From Myxococcota bacterium (GTDB taxonomy: Bacteria > Myxococcota_A > UBA9160 > PR03), in the NCBI GenBank assembly GCA_030066475.1, contig JASJBO010000004.1:1-56916 (forward strand): 56,916 bases of DNA, read 5' to 3'. Of the stretch, positions 9,878 through 20,227 are shown one piece after another (position 1 is the first letter of the stretch; each line of letters opens with the position of its first letter). Position numbers and translations under genes: made by a program. The notes beneath the pieces were generated by a model that was given only the letters and a program-made list of their open reading frames with translations, was not told the origin of the DNA and did no database searches.

Positions 9878-11503
9878 ATGGAGGCGAACGAGCGGCCGCT
9901 GGCCGTGGTGATCCTGGCCGCCGGCCAGGGCACCCGGATGAAGTCGGACCTGGTCAAGGTGCTGCACCCGGTCGCCGGCCGGCCCATGCTGGGCTACCCG
10001 CTGGCGCTGGCGGAGCTGCTGGAGCCGGAGCACCTGGCGGTGGTGATCGGGCGCCACGCCGAACAGGTGCGCCAGGCGTTCGCCGGCCGGGCGTGCTTCG
10101 TCGAGCAGCCGGAGCAGCGCGGCACCGGGCACGCCGTGCTGATGGCGAAGCCCCTGCTCGAGGGCTTCGCCGGCGACGTGCTCGTGCTCTACGGCGACAC
10201 CCCCCTGCTGCGGGCCGAGACGCTCCAGGCGCTGCGCGACGCCAAGGCGCGCAGCGGCGCCGACCTGCTGATCCTCTCGGCGCGCGAGCCGCTGCCCGGC
10301 CGTATCGTGCGCGACGCCGAGGGGCGCGTGGTGCGCATCGTCGAGACGACCGACGCCACGCCCGAAGAGCTGGCGATCGAGGAGGGCAACACCGGGGTCT
10401 ACCTCGTGGATGCCGACCTGCTCTGGAAGTCGCTCGGGCAGCTCGAGGCCGGCAACGCGCAGGGCGAGCTGTACCTGACCGACGTCGTGGGCATCGCCGT
10501 CGCGGAGGGGCGGGCGATCGACGCCATGCTGGTCGACGATGCCGAGGAGGCGCTGGGCATCAACTCGCGCGCCGAGCTGGCGCGCGCCTCCGCGGTGCAG
10601 CGCCGCCGGGTTGCCGACCGGCTGCTGGCCTCCGGCGTCACCCTGATCGACCCGGACGCCACCTACCTGGATACCGATGTCGAGGTCGGCCGCGACACCG
10701 TGATCGAGCCCGGCTGCGTGATCCAGGGGCCGACGCGGATCGGGGCGCGCTGCCATCTGAAGGCGCACACCACGATCGAGTCGTCGGAGCTCGGGGACGA
10801 CGTGGTGATCGGGCCGTGCGCGCACCTGCGGCCCGGCAGCCGGCTCGGGGCGGGCGTCCGGATCGGCAACTTCGTCGAGGTCAAGAACAGCGTGCTGGGA
10901 GACGGCGTGAAGGCCGACCACCTGTCCTACATCGGGGATGCCGACGTCGGCGCCGGCGCGAGCTTCGGCTGTGGCGCGATCACGGTGAACTACGACTGGC
11001 AGGCCAAGCACCGCACCGAGGTGGGCGAGGACTCCTTGGTCGGCTGCAACGCCAATTTGATCGCCCCGGTCACCGTGGCGCGCAACGCCAACGTGGCGGC
11101 CGGCTCGACGGTGACCCACGACGTCCCGGAGGACGCCCTCGCCGTCGCCCGCGCCAAGCAGCGCAACATCGAAGGCTGGCGACACCGCCGCCGCACAGCA
11201 ACCTCCTCCCTGCCCGGCACCCCCGCAAGCGCCGAAGGCGCGCGCAGCGAGCCGCAGGCGAGCGAAGTCCCCCAAGGCCGGCCCGCAAGCGCCGAAGGCG
11301 CGCGCAGCGAGCCGCAGGCGAGCGAAGTCCCCCAAGGCCGGCCCGCAGGCGCGCGCAGCGAGCCGCAGGCGAGCGAAGTCCCCCAAAGCCGGCCCGCAGG
11401 CGCGCGCAGCGAGCCGCAGGCGAGCGAAGTCCCCCAAGGCCGGCCCGAAGGCGCGCGCAGCGAGCCGCAGGCGAGCGAAGTCGACAAGGACGAGAAGGAA
11501 TAG
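9878..11503 (+). CDS. glmU: Bifunctional UDP-GlcNAc pyrophosphorylase / GlcN-1-P acetyltransferase with repeat-derived tail
   Basis: 541 residues; the family is normally about 450-460. Residues 1 to about 235 are the uridylyltransferase (LAAGQGTRMKSDLVKVLHPV, GDTPLL, EQRGTGHA); about 255-435 are the left-handed beta-helix acetyltransferase (HLRPGSRLG, IGNFVEVKNS, NYDWQAKHRT for the usual NYDG). It makes UDP-GlcNAc for peptidoglycan and LPS. The GlmU core ends near residue 440 with GWRHRRR; residues about 448-541 are five in-frame copies of a repeat (core ARSEPQASEV) identical to the intergenic repeat elsewhere in the window. ATG 9878 has a GGGAGAGG site. glmS begins 6 bases after the stop. 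Confidence 0.95.
   Translation: MEANERPLAVVILAAGQGTRMKSDLVKVLHPVAGRPMLGYPLALAELLEPEHLAVVIGRHAEQVRQAFAGRACFVEQPEQRGTGHAVLMAKPLLEGFAGDVLVLYGDTPLLRAETLQALRDAKARSGADLLILSAREPLPGRIVRDAEGRVVRIVETTDATPEELAIEEGNTGVYLVDADLLWKSLGQLEAGNAQGELYLTDVVGIAVAEGRAIDAMLVDDAEEALGINSRAELARASAVQRRRVADRLLASGVTLIDPDATYLDTDVEVGRDTVIEPGCVIQGPTRIGARCHLKAHTTIESSELGDDVVIGPCAHLRPGSRLGAGVRIGNFVEVKNSVLGDGVKADHLSYIGDADVGAGASFGCGAITVNYDWQAKHRTEVGEDSLVGCNANLIAPVTVARNANVAAGSTVTHDVPEDALAVARAKQRNIEGWRHRRRTATSSLPGTPASAEGARSEPQASEVPQGRPASAEGARSEPQASEVPQGRPAGARSEPQASEVPQSRPAGARSEPQASEVPQGRPEGARSEPQASEVDKDEKE
11225..11482 (-). repeat. Five copies of the dispersed hairpin repeat inside glmU
   Basis: Copies at 11225-11269, 11285-11329, 11345-11380, 11396-11431 and 11447-11482, in minus orientation relative to the intergenic consensus. 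The first two have the whole second hairpin (stem GCGCC, loop GAA) and a 60-base period; the last three lack 9 bases of it and have a 51-base period. Every deletion is a multiple of three, so the glmU frame stays open. Confidence 0.95.
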
Positions 11504-11509
11504 CGGAAC

Positions 11510-13342
<1,833 letters not shown>

Positions 13343-13369
13343 CGCGCCGGCGCGCGCACGGGGGAGGGG

Positions 13370-14710
13370 ATGATCGAGGACGGCCGCGCCGCGTCCCCGC
13401 CCGGGCCGAAGCGCCTGCTGTTCGCCGCGCTGCTGGCCGCCGGCATCGCGCTGCTGGCCGAGGCCGGCGCCTTCGCCGCGTTCTGGGCGCTCGACGGCGA
13501 GCCGTTCGGCTGGGCGCGGCTGCGCGCCGAGCAGGCGGGCGTCGCCGCGCTCCGGCCTCCCGACGCCGAGTCCCCCGAGCCGCCCGCCGGCTACGCGGGT
13601 GTCGCGGGGCGCGCCACGCGACGCCAGGTCGTCCACCCCTACCAGGGCTACGTCTACGATCCGGCCCAGAGCACGGCCGCCGATCCGATCTCGGCCTGGG
13701 GCTTTCGGGACGACGCGCCGCCCTTCTACCGGCGTGCGTCCGACCGGCTGATCGTCGCCGTCACCGGCGGCTCGTTCGCGATGCACTTCACGCGCGAGGC
13801 CGGCGAGCGGCTGGCCCGGCGCCTCGAGCAGAGCGAGCGCTTCGCCGGGCGCGAGGTGGTGATCGCGAACCTGGCGCTCTCGGGATACAAGCAGCCGCAG
13901 CAGGTCGCGACGCTGGCCTGGCTGTTGGCGCTGGGCGCCGAGTTCGACGTGCTGGTGAACCTGGACGGCTTCAACGAGGTGGCGCTGCACGGCTACGAGA
14001 ACGCGCCCAACGGCGTGCACCCCGCCTACCCGCGCGCCTGGTTCCTGCGCACCCTGCGCGTGCCCGACCCCGCCCGTCACGCGCGCCTCGGCGAGGTCGC
14101 CTACCTGACGCGCGCGCGCGCGCGCGCCGCCGAGCGAGTGCTCGCCTCGCCGCTGCGGGCGTCGGTGCTCGCCAACCTGGTCTGGCGTGCCTGGGACCGC
14201 CGTCTGCAGCACCACCTGGCCGCCGCCGAGCGCGCGGCGCGGGCCCCGGCGGGAGCGGGTGGCTACCAGAACACCGGCCCGCCGTTCGCGGCGCGTCCCG
14301 TGCCCGAGCTGTTCGACGCGCTGGTGCGCCTCTGGTCGGAGGGCTCGCGCCAGCTCGAGCGGCTCGCGCGGGCCAACGGCATCGCCTACTACCACTTCCT
14401 CCAGCCCACCCAGCACGTCCCCGACTCGAAGCCGATGGGGCCCGACGAGCGGCGCGTGGCCTTCGGCGGCAGTCCCTACGCGCCCGGCGCCCGCACCGGC
14501 TACCCGCTGCTGATCCGCGCCGGCGCCGAGCTGGCGGCGTCCGGGGTGGCGTTCCGCGATCTCACGGCCGTCTTCGCCGAGGTGGAGGAGCCGCTCTACC
14601 GCGACGCCTGCTGCCACGTCAACGAGCGGGGCAACCGGATCGTGGCGGACGCCATCGCCGACTTCATCCTGGCGAGCGAGCCGGCTCGTCCGCGGGGCGC
14701 CATGCCATGA
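13370..14710 (+). CDS. Membrane-anchored SGNH/GDSL-like hydrolase
   Basis: 446 residues with one N-terminal hydrophobic segment (about 15-40), so the catalytic part should be periplasmic. SGNH blocks are recognisable but diverged: TGGSFAMHF (block I, about residue 131, GGS for GDS), LDGFNEV (block III, about 200), and CCHVNERGNRIVADAI (block V with the catalytic His, about 415). SGNH proteins of this type act on esters, often acetyl groups of polysaccharides or glycans. GGGGAGGGG lies just before ATG 13370. It follows glmS by 27 bp. Its 3' end overlaps the convergent GT87-like gene by 47 bp, and a (CG)n tract near 14108-14126 encodes an Arg-Ala run. Confidence 0.65.
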   Translation: MIEDGRAASPPGPKRLLFAALLAAGIALLAEAGAFAAFWALDGEPFGWARLRAEQAGVAALRPPDAESPEPPAGYAGVAGRATRRQVVHPYQGYVYDPAQSTAADPISAWGFRDDAPPFYRRASDRLIVAVTGGSFAMHFTREAGERLARRLEQSERFAGREVVIANLALSGYKQPQQVATLAWLLALGAEFDVLVNLDGFNEVALHGYENAPNGVHPAYPRAWFLRTLRVPDPARHARLGEVAYLTRARARAAERVLASPLRASVLANLVWRAWDRRLQHHLAAAERAARAPAGAGGYQNTGPPFAARPVPELFDALVRLWSEGSRQLERLARANGIAYYHFLQPTQHVPDSKPMGPDERRVAFGGSPYAPGARTGYPLLIRAGAELAASGVAFRDLTAVFAEVEEPLYRDACCHVNERGNRIVADAIADFILASEPARPRGAMP

Positions 14711-16229
14711 GCGCCGTCACGCCGAACGCGAACGCCACGCACGCGACGCTGATCCAGCCGTAGGCGAGGTCGCGCCAGCCGGCCGCCGCGTAGATCCACC
14801 AGCCGGCCGCGGAGAGCCCGCACAGGAGCGCGCCGATGCCCGGGTGGCGTCCGGACAGCAGCCCGTAGAGCAGCAGCAGGGCGTAGTAGTAGGAGCCGAT
14901 CTGCGCGCCCACCACGACGAGCCCGCAGCCGAGCACCGCCGCGACCCAGTCGTCGTGCCGGGGCTGCCGGCTCACGGCGCGTGCGAGCAGCGCCACGAAG
15001 GCCGCCAGCCCCAGCCAGAACCAGGGCTCGCGCGCGGCGAAGGTCGCGCGCTGGGCCTCGTACCAGGGCTCGACCGGGTCGACCCGCGACGGGTCGCGCA
15101 GCCGGTGCTGGGGCTGGGCGGGGTCGAGCGAGAGCGCCGTCTTCCAGCCCACGAAGTTGCCGAGCGGCGTGGCCAGGTGCATGCGGCTGTTCTCGTAGAA
15201 GCCGAGCCAGGCCCCGCTTCCCCCGCTCACGCGCGCCGCCAGCGGCAGCGCCACCGCCAGCATCAGCAGCGCCCCGGCCGCGAAGCGCAGGTGCTCGGGC
15301 GCCGGCCGCAGCGAGCGGCGCCGCCACAGGTCGGCGCCCGCGCGCAGCACGAGCGCCGCCACCAGCAGGCCCGGGAACACGCGCAGCAGCGTGGCGGCCG
15401 TCAGCGCGGCCCCGGCGCCGGCCGGGTGGCCGCGCCGCAGCAGGCAGACCCCCAGGACGGAGGCGGCCAGCCAGTCCAGCCGCAGGTACGCCCCGCCGAC
15501 CCAGCCGAAGTGGCCGGGCTGGTTGGTGCCCCAGAAGATCACGGCCGCGGCGGCCACGCGCCAGCCGAACGCCCACACCACGCCGGCCCACATCGCGACC
15601 AGCAGCGCCGGATCGAGCAGCGCCAGCCGGCCGATGCGCTGCGCAGTGGCCGGGCCGGCGTCGGCCAGCATCGAGCCGGCGATCAGCCAGGCGGGCGTCG
15701 CGTTCATGCCGTGGTCGGTCAGCGCCTTGGCCCAGCGGCGGGGTGGCAGGCGCGTGCGGAACCAGCGCACGTCGCGGCGGAACGACTCCCAGCGCGCCGG
15801 CGTGAAGTGCTCCTTGCAGGCGTCCGGCTCGGCGAGCACCTCCGTCGCGAAGGCCACCTCGTTGGTGGCGAGCCGCCGCACCGGCCGGCGCTCGGGTCGG
15901 ATCGCGAAGTCGTCTTCGTAGTCCGCGATCAGGGCGCAGTCGTAGAGGCGCGTGTAGCCGAGCTCCGGGAAGTACTTCGCGCCGACGAAGTGGTGGAAGA
16001 ACTCCCAGACGTGCAGGTGGCGCCCTTGATGGAGCTGGCCGAAGTTCCACCACGCCGCCGCCGCCGCCAGCGCCACGACGCCCAGCGCGAGGTCGCGCGC
16101 GCGGCGCAGGCGCCTCGGCGTCCCCGCCCGGCGCAGCCACCACTCCGCGGCGAGCAGCAGCGCGCCGGCCAGCGCCAGCCCGATCTTCCACTCGTCGAGG
16201 TGCTCCGTCGCGATGACGTCGGCGCTCAC
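14664..16229 (-). CDS. Polytopic membrane protein, GT-C (GT87/DUF2029-like) glycosyltransferase candidate
   Basis: 521 residues with roughly ten hydrophobic segments and a large first loop with the motif FHHFVGAKYFPELGYTRLYDC. The layout resembles DUF2029/GT87 polyprenol-phosphate-sugar transferases, but I cannot name the catalytic Asp with certainty. The start is GTG 16229, overlapping the TGA of the sulfatase-like gene (GTGA). It is the last of a three-gene leftward unit TMTC-like / sulfatase-like / this protein, which points to a shared role in modifying an envelope glycan or glycoprotein. Its 3' end overlaps the SGNH gene on the other strand. Confidence 0.6.
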   Translation of the reverse strand: MSADVIATEHLDEWKIGLALAGALLLAAEWWLRRAGTPRRLRRARDLALGVVALAAAAAWWNFGQLHQGRHLHVWEFFHHFVGAKYFPELGYTRLYDCALIADYEDDFAIRPERRPVRRLATNEVAFATEVLAEPDACKEHFTPARWESFRRDVRWFRTRLPPRRWAKALTDHGMNATPAWLIAGSMLADAGPATAQRIGRLALLDPALLVAMWAGVVWAFGWRVAAAAVIFWGTNQPGHFGWVGGAYLRLDWLAASVLGVCLLRRGHPAGAGAALTAATLLRVFPGLLVAALVLRAGADLWRRRSLRPAPEHLRFAAGALLMLAVALPLAARVSGGSGAWLGFYENSRMHLATPLGNFVGWKTALSLDPAQPQHRLRDPSRVDPVEPWYEAQRATFAAREPWFWLGLAAFVALLARAVSRQPRHDDWVAAVLGCGLVVVGAQIGSYYYALLLLYGLLSGRHPGIGALLCGLSAAGWWIYAAAGWRDLAYGWISVACVAFAFGVTALMAWRPADEPARSPG

Positions 16230-17653
16230 GGCTCGACGTATCCCAGGGCCTCGAGCATCGCCTCGACGCCGGGGTCGCCGCGCAGCGCCTCGCCCTCCAC
16301 GGCCTGCTCGGGCGGGACCTTGCGCACCGGCGTCCGCTCCAGCCACGCCGCCAGCTCGGCGCGCAGGGCCGTGGCCACGAGCGGGTTGCGCGCGTACACG
16401 TCGTGCTCCTCGCCCGGGTCGCTGCGCAGGTCGAACAGCTCGAACTCGGGTCGGCCGCTCTCGTGGCGCTCGCGCTGCGAGCGGCGATGCACCAGCTTCC
16501 AGGGCCCGTGGCGCACGCTCGCCGCGAACGGCAGGCCGTGGCCCGAGCCCAGGAACACGGGGCGCGGTCCGCCCTCGTCGTCGCCCCGCGCGGTGGCCAC
16601 CAGACTCTGGCCCTCCCACTGCGGCGGGGCCTCCACGCCGGCCAGCTCGAGCAGGGTGGGGGCCAGGTCCACCAGGCCCACGGGCGCGTTCACGACGCGA
16701 CCCGCGGGCAGGCGGCCCTCCAGCACCAGCAGCAGCGGCACGCGCGCGGTGGGCTCGTAGGGCAGCCGGCCGTGCTCCAGGTAGTAGTCGTGCTCGCCCA
16801 GGCTCTCGCCGTGGTCGGCGGTCAGGGCGATCGCGAGCGGCCGCGGGCGCTCCAGCGCGTCGAGTGCGCGCACCAGCCGCGCGAGCTGGTCGTCCAGGTA
16901 GCGGATCAGCGCGTCGTAGCGCGCCTTGTAGACGCCCACGTCCTCGATCAGGAGGCCGTCGGGACCGTAGCGGCGCTGGTAGCCCGGCAGCTCTCGCCAG
17001 CTCACCGGCTGCTCGGGATGCGTGCCCTGGAAGCGGTCCTCGTAGCCCTCGGGCGGGTCGTAGGGACCGTGCGGATCCATGTAGTGCAGCCAGAGGAAGA
17101 ACGGGGCCTCGTCCTCGAAGGCCGCCAGCCAGCGCAGGGCCTGGTCGGTGACGAGGGTCGCGTCCGTGTAGCTCTTGACCCAGCCGGGCGTGCTCACGAA
17201 GGTCTTCTGGCCCCGCCGCTCCAGCTCCTCCCACCAGGACTCCAGGTACGAGTCGAAGCCCTGGTCGAAGCCCATGTCGCGGCGCAGGTTCACGTTGGTC
17301 ACGACGGCGGACGTGCGGTAGCCGGCGGCGCCCAGCACCTCCGCCAGGGTCAGGTTGTCGGCGACCAGGCGGTGCTGCCGCTCCACCACGCCGGTGGTGG
17401 CCGGATAGGTGCCGGTCAGCATCGAGGCCATGCTCGGCCACGTCCGGGTCCACTGCACCGCGGCCTGGTCGAAGCGCACGCCGCGCGCCGCCAGCGCATC
17501 GATGGTGGGGGTGGTGTCGTTGTGGTGCCCGTAGACCCCGACGTGGTCCGCGCGCAGCGTGTCGACCGTGATCAGCACGAGATCGGGCCGCATCGAGGCG
17601 TCCGGACCGCAGCCGAGGGCGCCGAGCAGCAGCAGGGCGGCGGCGCGTCTCAC
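16226..17653 (-). CDS. Sulfatase-superfamily lipoprotein lacking the formylglycine residue
   Basis: 475 residues. A lipoprotein signal (LLLLGALGC, acyl-Cys about residue 15) puts it in the periplasm on a membrane. Alkaline-phosphatase-fold metal motifs are present: TVDTLRAD near residue 28 and TADHGESLGEHD. At the nucleophile position, where sulfatases have C/S-x-P-x-R, the sequence is TWPSMASMLTG, with Thr for Cys and Met for Arg. A formylglycine sulfatase is therefore unlikely; Thr is the nucleophile in phosphoethanolamine and phosphoglycerol transferases. It ends with the family tail LEALGYVEP. GTG 17653 overlaps the stop of the TMTC-like gene. Confidence 0.75.
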   Translation of the reverse strand: MRRAAALLLLGALGCGPDASMRPDLVLITVDTLRADHVGVYGHHNDTTPTIDALAARGVRFDQAAVQWTRTWPSMASMLTGTYPATTGVVERQHRLVADNLTLAEVLGAAGYRTSAVVTNVNLRRDMGFDQGFDSYLESWWEELERRGQKTFVSTPGWVKSYTDATLVTDQALRWLAAFEDEAPFFLWLHYMDPHGPYDPPEGYEDRFQGTHPEQPVSWRELPGYQRRYGPDGLLIEDVGVYKARYDALIRYLDDQLARLVRALDALERPRPLAIALTADHGESLGEHDYYLEHGRLPYEPTARVPLLLVLEGRLPAGRVVNAPVGLVDLAPTLLELAGVEAPPQWEGQSLVATARGDDEGGPRPVFLGSGHGLPFAASVRHGPWKLVHRRSQRERHESGRPEFELFDLRSDPGEEHDVYARNPLVATALRAELAAWLERTPVRKVPPEQAVEGEALRGDPGVEAMLEALGYVEP

Positions 17654-19854
17654 GATTCCCCGCCGTCCTCGCGAGCCCCATCGCGACGATCCCGGCGATC
17701 CGGTTGGAACGGCCGGCCGGCCGCGAAGAGGGCGCGGCGCTCGCGCAGGACCGGCAGCAGCTCCGACGCCTCGCCTGACGCCGCGATGGCGCGGTCGAGC
17801 ACGGCGACCGCCTCGTCGAAGCGGCCGGCGGCCGCCAGGCTCACGGCGAGCGTGTCGAGCAGGATCGGGTCGGCCCCTTCGCCGGCGTCCGTCGCCCGTC
17901 GCGCCAGCCGCACGGCCTCGTCCGCGTCGCGCAACGCCGGGTCGCGGGCCGTGGCCAGGAGCCAGGCCAGGTTGTTGGCGGCCTGCGGATTGGTGTCGTC
18001 GAGCGCCAGCGCGCGCCGGTAGTGCCCGGCCGCCTCCGCCTCGCGGCCGCGCGCCGCCAGGGCGGTGGCGAGCGCCACGTGTAGCCCGGCGTTCCCGTGG
18101 CCGGCCTCGATCGCGGCGCCGAGGGCCCGCACGGCGTCCTCGTCGTCGCCCAGCTGCAGCCGCGCCAGGGCGAGGTTGGCGCGCGCCTCGACGAAGTCGG
18201 GCTCGAGGGCCAGCGCCCGCTCGTAGCTCGCGGCGGCCAGCTCCGGCTCGCCCCGCTCCATGCGCACCGCCCCGACCAGCGCGTGGATGCGCGCCGCCTC
18301 CGAGCCGTCGTCGTGGCGCAGCGCGGCGGCGTAGTGGCCCAGCGCCTCGTCGGTCCAGCCCCGCTGCGTCAGCGCGCGAGCCGCTCCGACGCGCAGCCGC
18401 ACGTCGTCCGGCCTGGCGCGCACTGCCTCCCCCAGGTTGAGGATCGCGTCGTCCACCCGCCCGGCCTCGAGCAGGGCGTCGCCGAGGCTGCCGCGGGCGG
18501 CCGCCCAGTGGGGGCGCAGCCGTACGGCCTCGGCCAGGTGCTCCAGCGCCCCGTCGACGTCGCCCTGCTCGAGCAGCGACCGGCCGTAGGTGTGGTGGGC
18601 CAGGAAGTTGTCCTCCGTGACGCGCAGCGCGTGCAGGAAGAGCGTGCTCGTGTCGCGCCAGTGCCGGAGCTGGGCGGCACAGAGCCAGGCAAGCGCGGCG
18701 AGCGTTCCGATCGCGAGCGCCGGCGCCGTCACGCGGCCCAGGCGGCCGCGGCCGAGCAGCGCGCGTCCACCCCAGGCCGCCGCGATCGAGACGCCGATCA
18801 TCGGGACGTAGGTGTAGCGGTCCGCCAGTCCCTGCATGCCGACCTGTACGATGCCGATCATCGGCACCAGCGTGCCGAGGTACCAGAGCCAGCCCATCGC
18901 CAGGTACGGCGCACGCCGCGCCAGGGCGAGCGTCCCGGCGGTCACCCCCGCGAGCCCCGCGCCGGCCGCGAGGGGCCGCAGGTCCCGGATCGACTCCATC
19001 GGGTGCGGATAGAACACGGCCAGGTCGACCGGCCAGAGCGTCTTGCCGAGGTACTCGACGTAGGCCACCGCCGCGTTGAGCGCGCGGACGTCGAGCGGGA
19101 TGTGCTCGAAGCTCGACATCGCGCCCTTCTCGAGCTGCACCACGTAGGTCACCACCGCGAAGGCCCCGATCAACGGGAGCATCGGCAGCTTCTCGAGCAG
19201 CGCGCGGCGCACCCGGACCCGATCGAGGCCGCCGTCTTCGCCCCGCAGGCGGCCGAGCGGCCAGAAGTCGAGCAGCAGCAGCGCGAACGGCAGCGTCACC
19301 AGCAGCGCCTTGGCCAGCAGGCCGAGCGCCAGGCAGCCGAGCGCCAGCGCGTAGCGACCCACGCCGGGCCGCTCGGCATAGCGCACCCAGGCGCACAGGC
19401 CGAGCATCCAGAACAGGCCGGCCAGCGCGTCCTTGCGCTCCGAGATCCAGGCCACCGACTCGACGTGGAGCGGGTGCAGCGCGAACACGGCCGCCACGAA
19501 CGCGCTGCGGCCGAGTGCGCCCGTGGCGCGCGCCAGCGCCCAGAACAGCAGCAGCGCGCTGGCGGCGTGCAGCGCGACGTTGGTCCACTTGTAGCCGGCC
19601 GGATCGAGGCCGTGCAGCTCGTAGCTCACCAGCAGCGAGAGCCAGGTCAGCGGGATCCAGTTGGTCTCGTAGGGCTCCAGGAAGGCCCAGCGCAGCCCCG
19701 CGGCGGAGAGCCCGGCGGGCAGGTGCGGGTTCTGGGTGACGTAGATCGGGTCGTCGTAGCCGACGAAGTCCTGCCGGCCCACGTCGGCGTACACCGCGAA
19801 CGTCGTCGCGACGAGCAGCAGGGCGTAGAGCGCGCGACGTCCGGTCTGCGTCAC
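17650..19854 (-). CDS. TMTC-like GT-C glycosyltransferase with C-terminal TPRs (1)
   Basis: 734 residues. About residues 1-385 form a multi-span GT-C membrane domain with an early lumenal acidic motif (FVGYDDPIYVTQNPHL) and HPLHVESVAWISERKDAL; about 390-720 are tetratricopeptide repeats. This matches bacterial homologs of TMTC1-4, which transfer mannose from a polyprenyl-phosphate carrier to Ser/Thr of surface proteins. The bacterial substrate is unknown. The start is GTG 19854. The sulfatase-like gene begins on its stop codon (overlap GTGA), so coordinated synthesis is likely. Upstream is a 373-bp repeat-filled gap and a divergent sulfatase-like gene. Confidence 0.8.
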   Translation of the reverse strand: MTQTGRRALYALLLVATTFAVYADVGRQDFVGYDDPIYVTQNPHLPAGLSAAGLRWAFLEPYETNWIPLTWLSLLVSYELHGLDPAGYKWTNVALHAASALLLFWALARATGALGRSAFVAAVFALHPLHVESVAWISERKDALAGLFWMLGLCAWVRYAERPGVGRYALALGCLALGLLAKALLVTLPFALLLLDFWPLGRLRGEDGGLDRVRVRRALLEKLPMLPLIGAFAVVTYVVQLEKGAMSSFEHIPLDVRALNAAVAYVEYLGKTLWPVDLAVFYPHPMESIRDLRPLAAGAGLAGVTAGTLALARRAPYLAMGWLWYLGTLVPMIGIVQVGMQGLADRYTYVPMIGVSIAAAWGGRALLGRGRLGRVTAPALAIGTLAALAWLCAAQLRHWRDTSTLFLHALRVTEDNFLAHHTYGRSLLEQGDVDGALEHLAEAVRLRPHWAAARGSLGDALLEAGRVDDAILNLGEAVRARPDDVRLRVGAARALTQRGWTDEALGHYAAALRHDDGSEAARIHALVGAVRMERGEPELAAASYERALALEPDFVEARANLALARLQLGDDEDAVRALGAAIEAGHGNAGLHVALATALAARGREAEAAGHYRRALALDDTNPQAANNLAWLLATARDPALRDADEAVRLARRATDAGEGADPILLDTLAVSLAAAGRFDEAVAVLDRAIAASGEASELLPVLRERRALFAAGRPFQPDRRDRRDGAREDGGES

Positions 19855-19881
19855 GGCGCAGACGATACCGGCTGGCTGCTG

Positions 19882-20183
19882 GACTTCGCTCGCCTACGGC
19901 TCGCTGGCGGCCTGATTGACTTCGCTCGCCTTCGGCTCGCTGCGCGCGCCGGCTTTGCCGGCGCTTGCGGGGGTGCCGTCGAGGGGATTGGTTGCCGGCG
20001 CGCTGGCGGCCCTATTGACTTCGCTCGCCTTCGGCTCGCTGCGCGCGCCTTCGGCGCTTGCGGGGTGCCTGCGTAGGGACCCGTTGCTGGCTCGGTGGCG
20101 GCCTTATTGACTTCGCTCGCCTCCGGCTCGCTGCGCGCCGCCTGCGGCGGCTTGCGATGCACTTCGCTCGCCTGCGGTTCGCA
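19882..20183 (+). repeat. Dispersed hairpin repeat cluster (three full, two partial copies)
   Basis: This fills the 373-bp gap 19855-20227 between divergent genes. Partial copies are at 19882-19908 and 20160-20183; full copies at 19918-19973, 20017-20069 and 20109-20157. All share GACTTCGCTCGCC at the left. The second hairpin differs in each: stem GCGCCGGC with loop TTT, stem GCGCC with loop TTC, stem GCCGCC with loop TGC. Spacers between copies are also similar (GGCGGCC then TATTGACTTCG), giving a 92-99 base period. I see nothing else in the gap. Confidence 0.93.
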
Positions 20184-20227
20184 GCTCCCATTGACGCCGC
20201 CGCGGCGCCTGCGTAGGGTTCGCGCGC

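Noticed and set aside
11225..11482. CRISPR-like array in glmU
   Set aside because: Units are contiguous with 9-15-base conserved spacers, not unique spacers of constant length; the array is in frame with GlmU and identical units occur singly elsewhere. No cas genes.
14108..14126. (CG)n dinucleotide tract as a possible phase-variation switch
   Set aside because: It encodes an in-frame Arg-Ala run and similar short CG runs occur in many genes of this genome; there is no sign of a frameshift.
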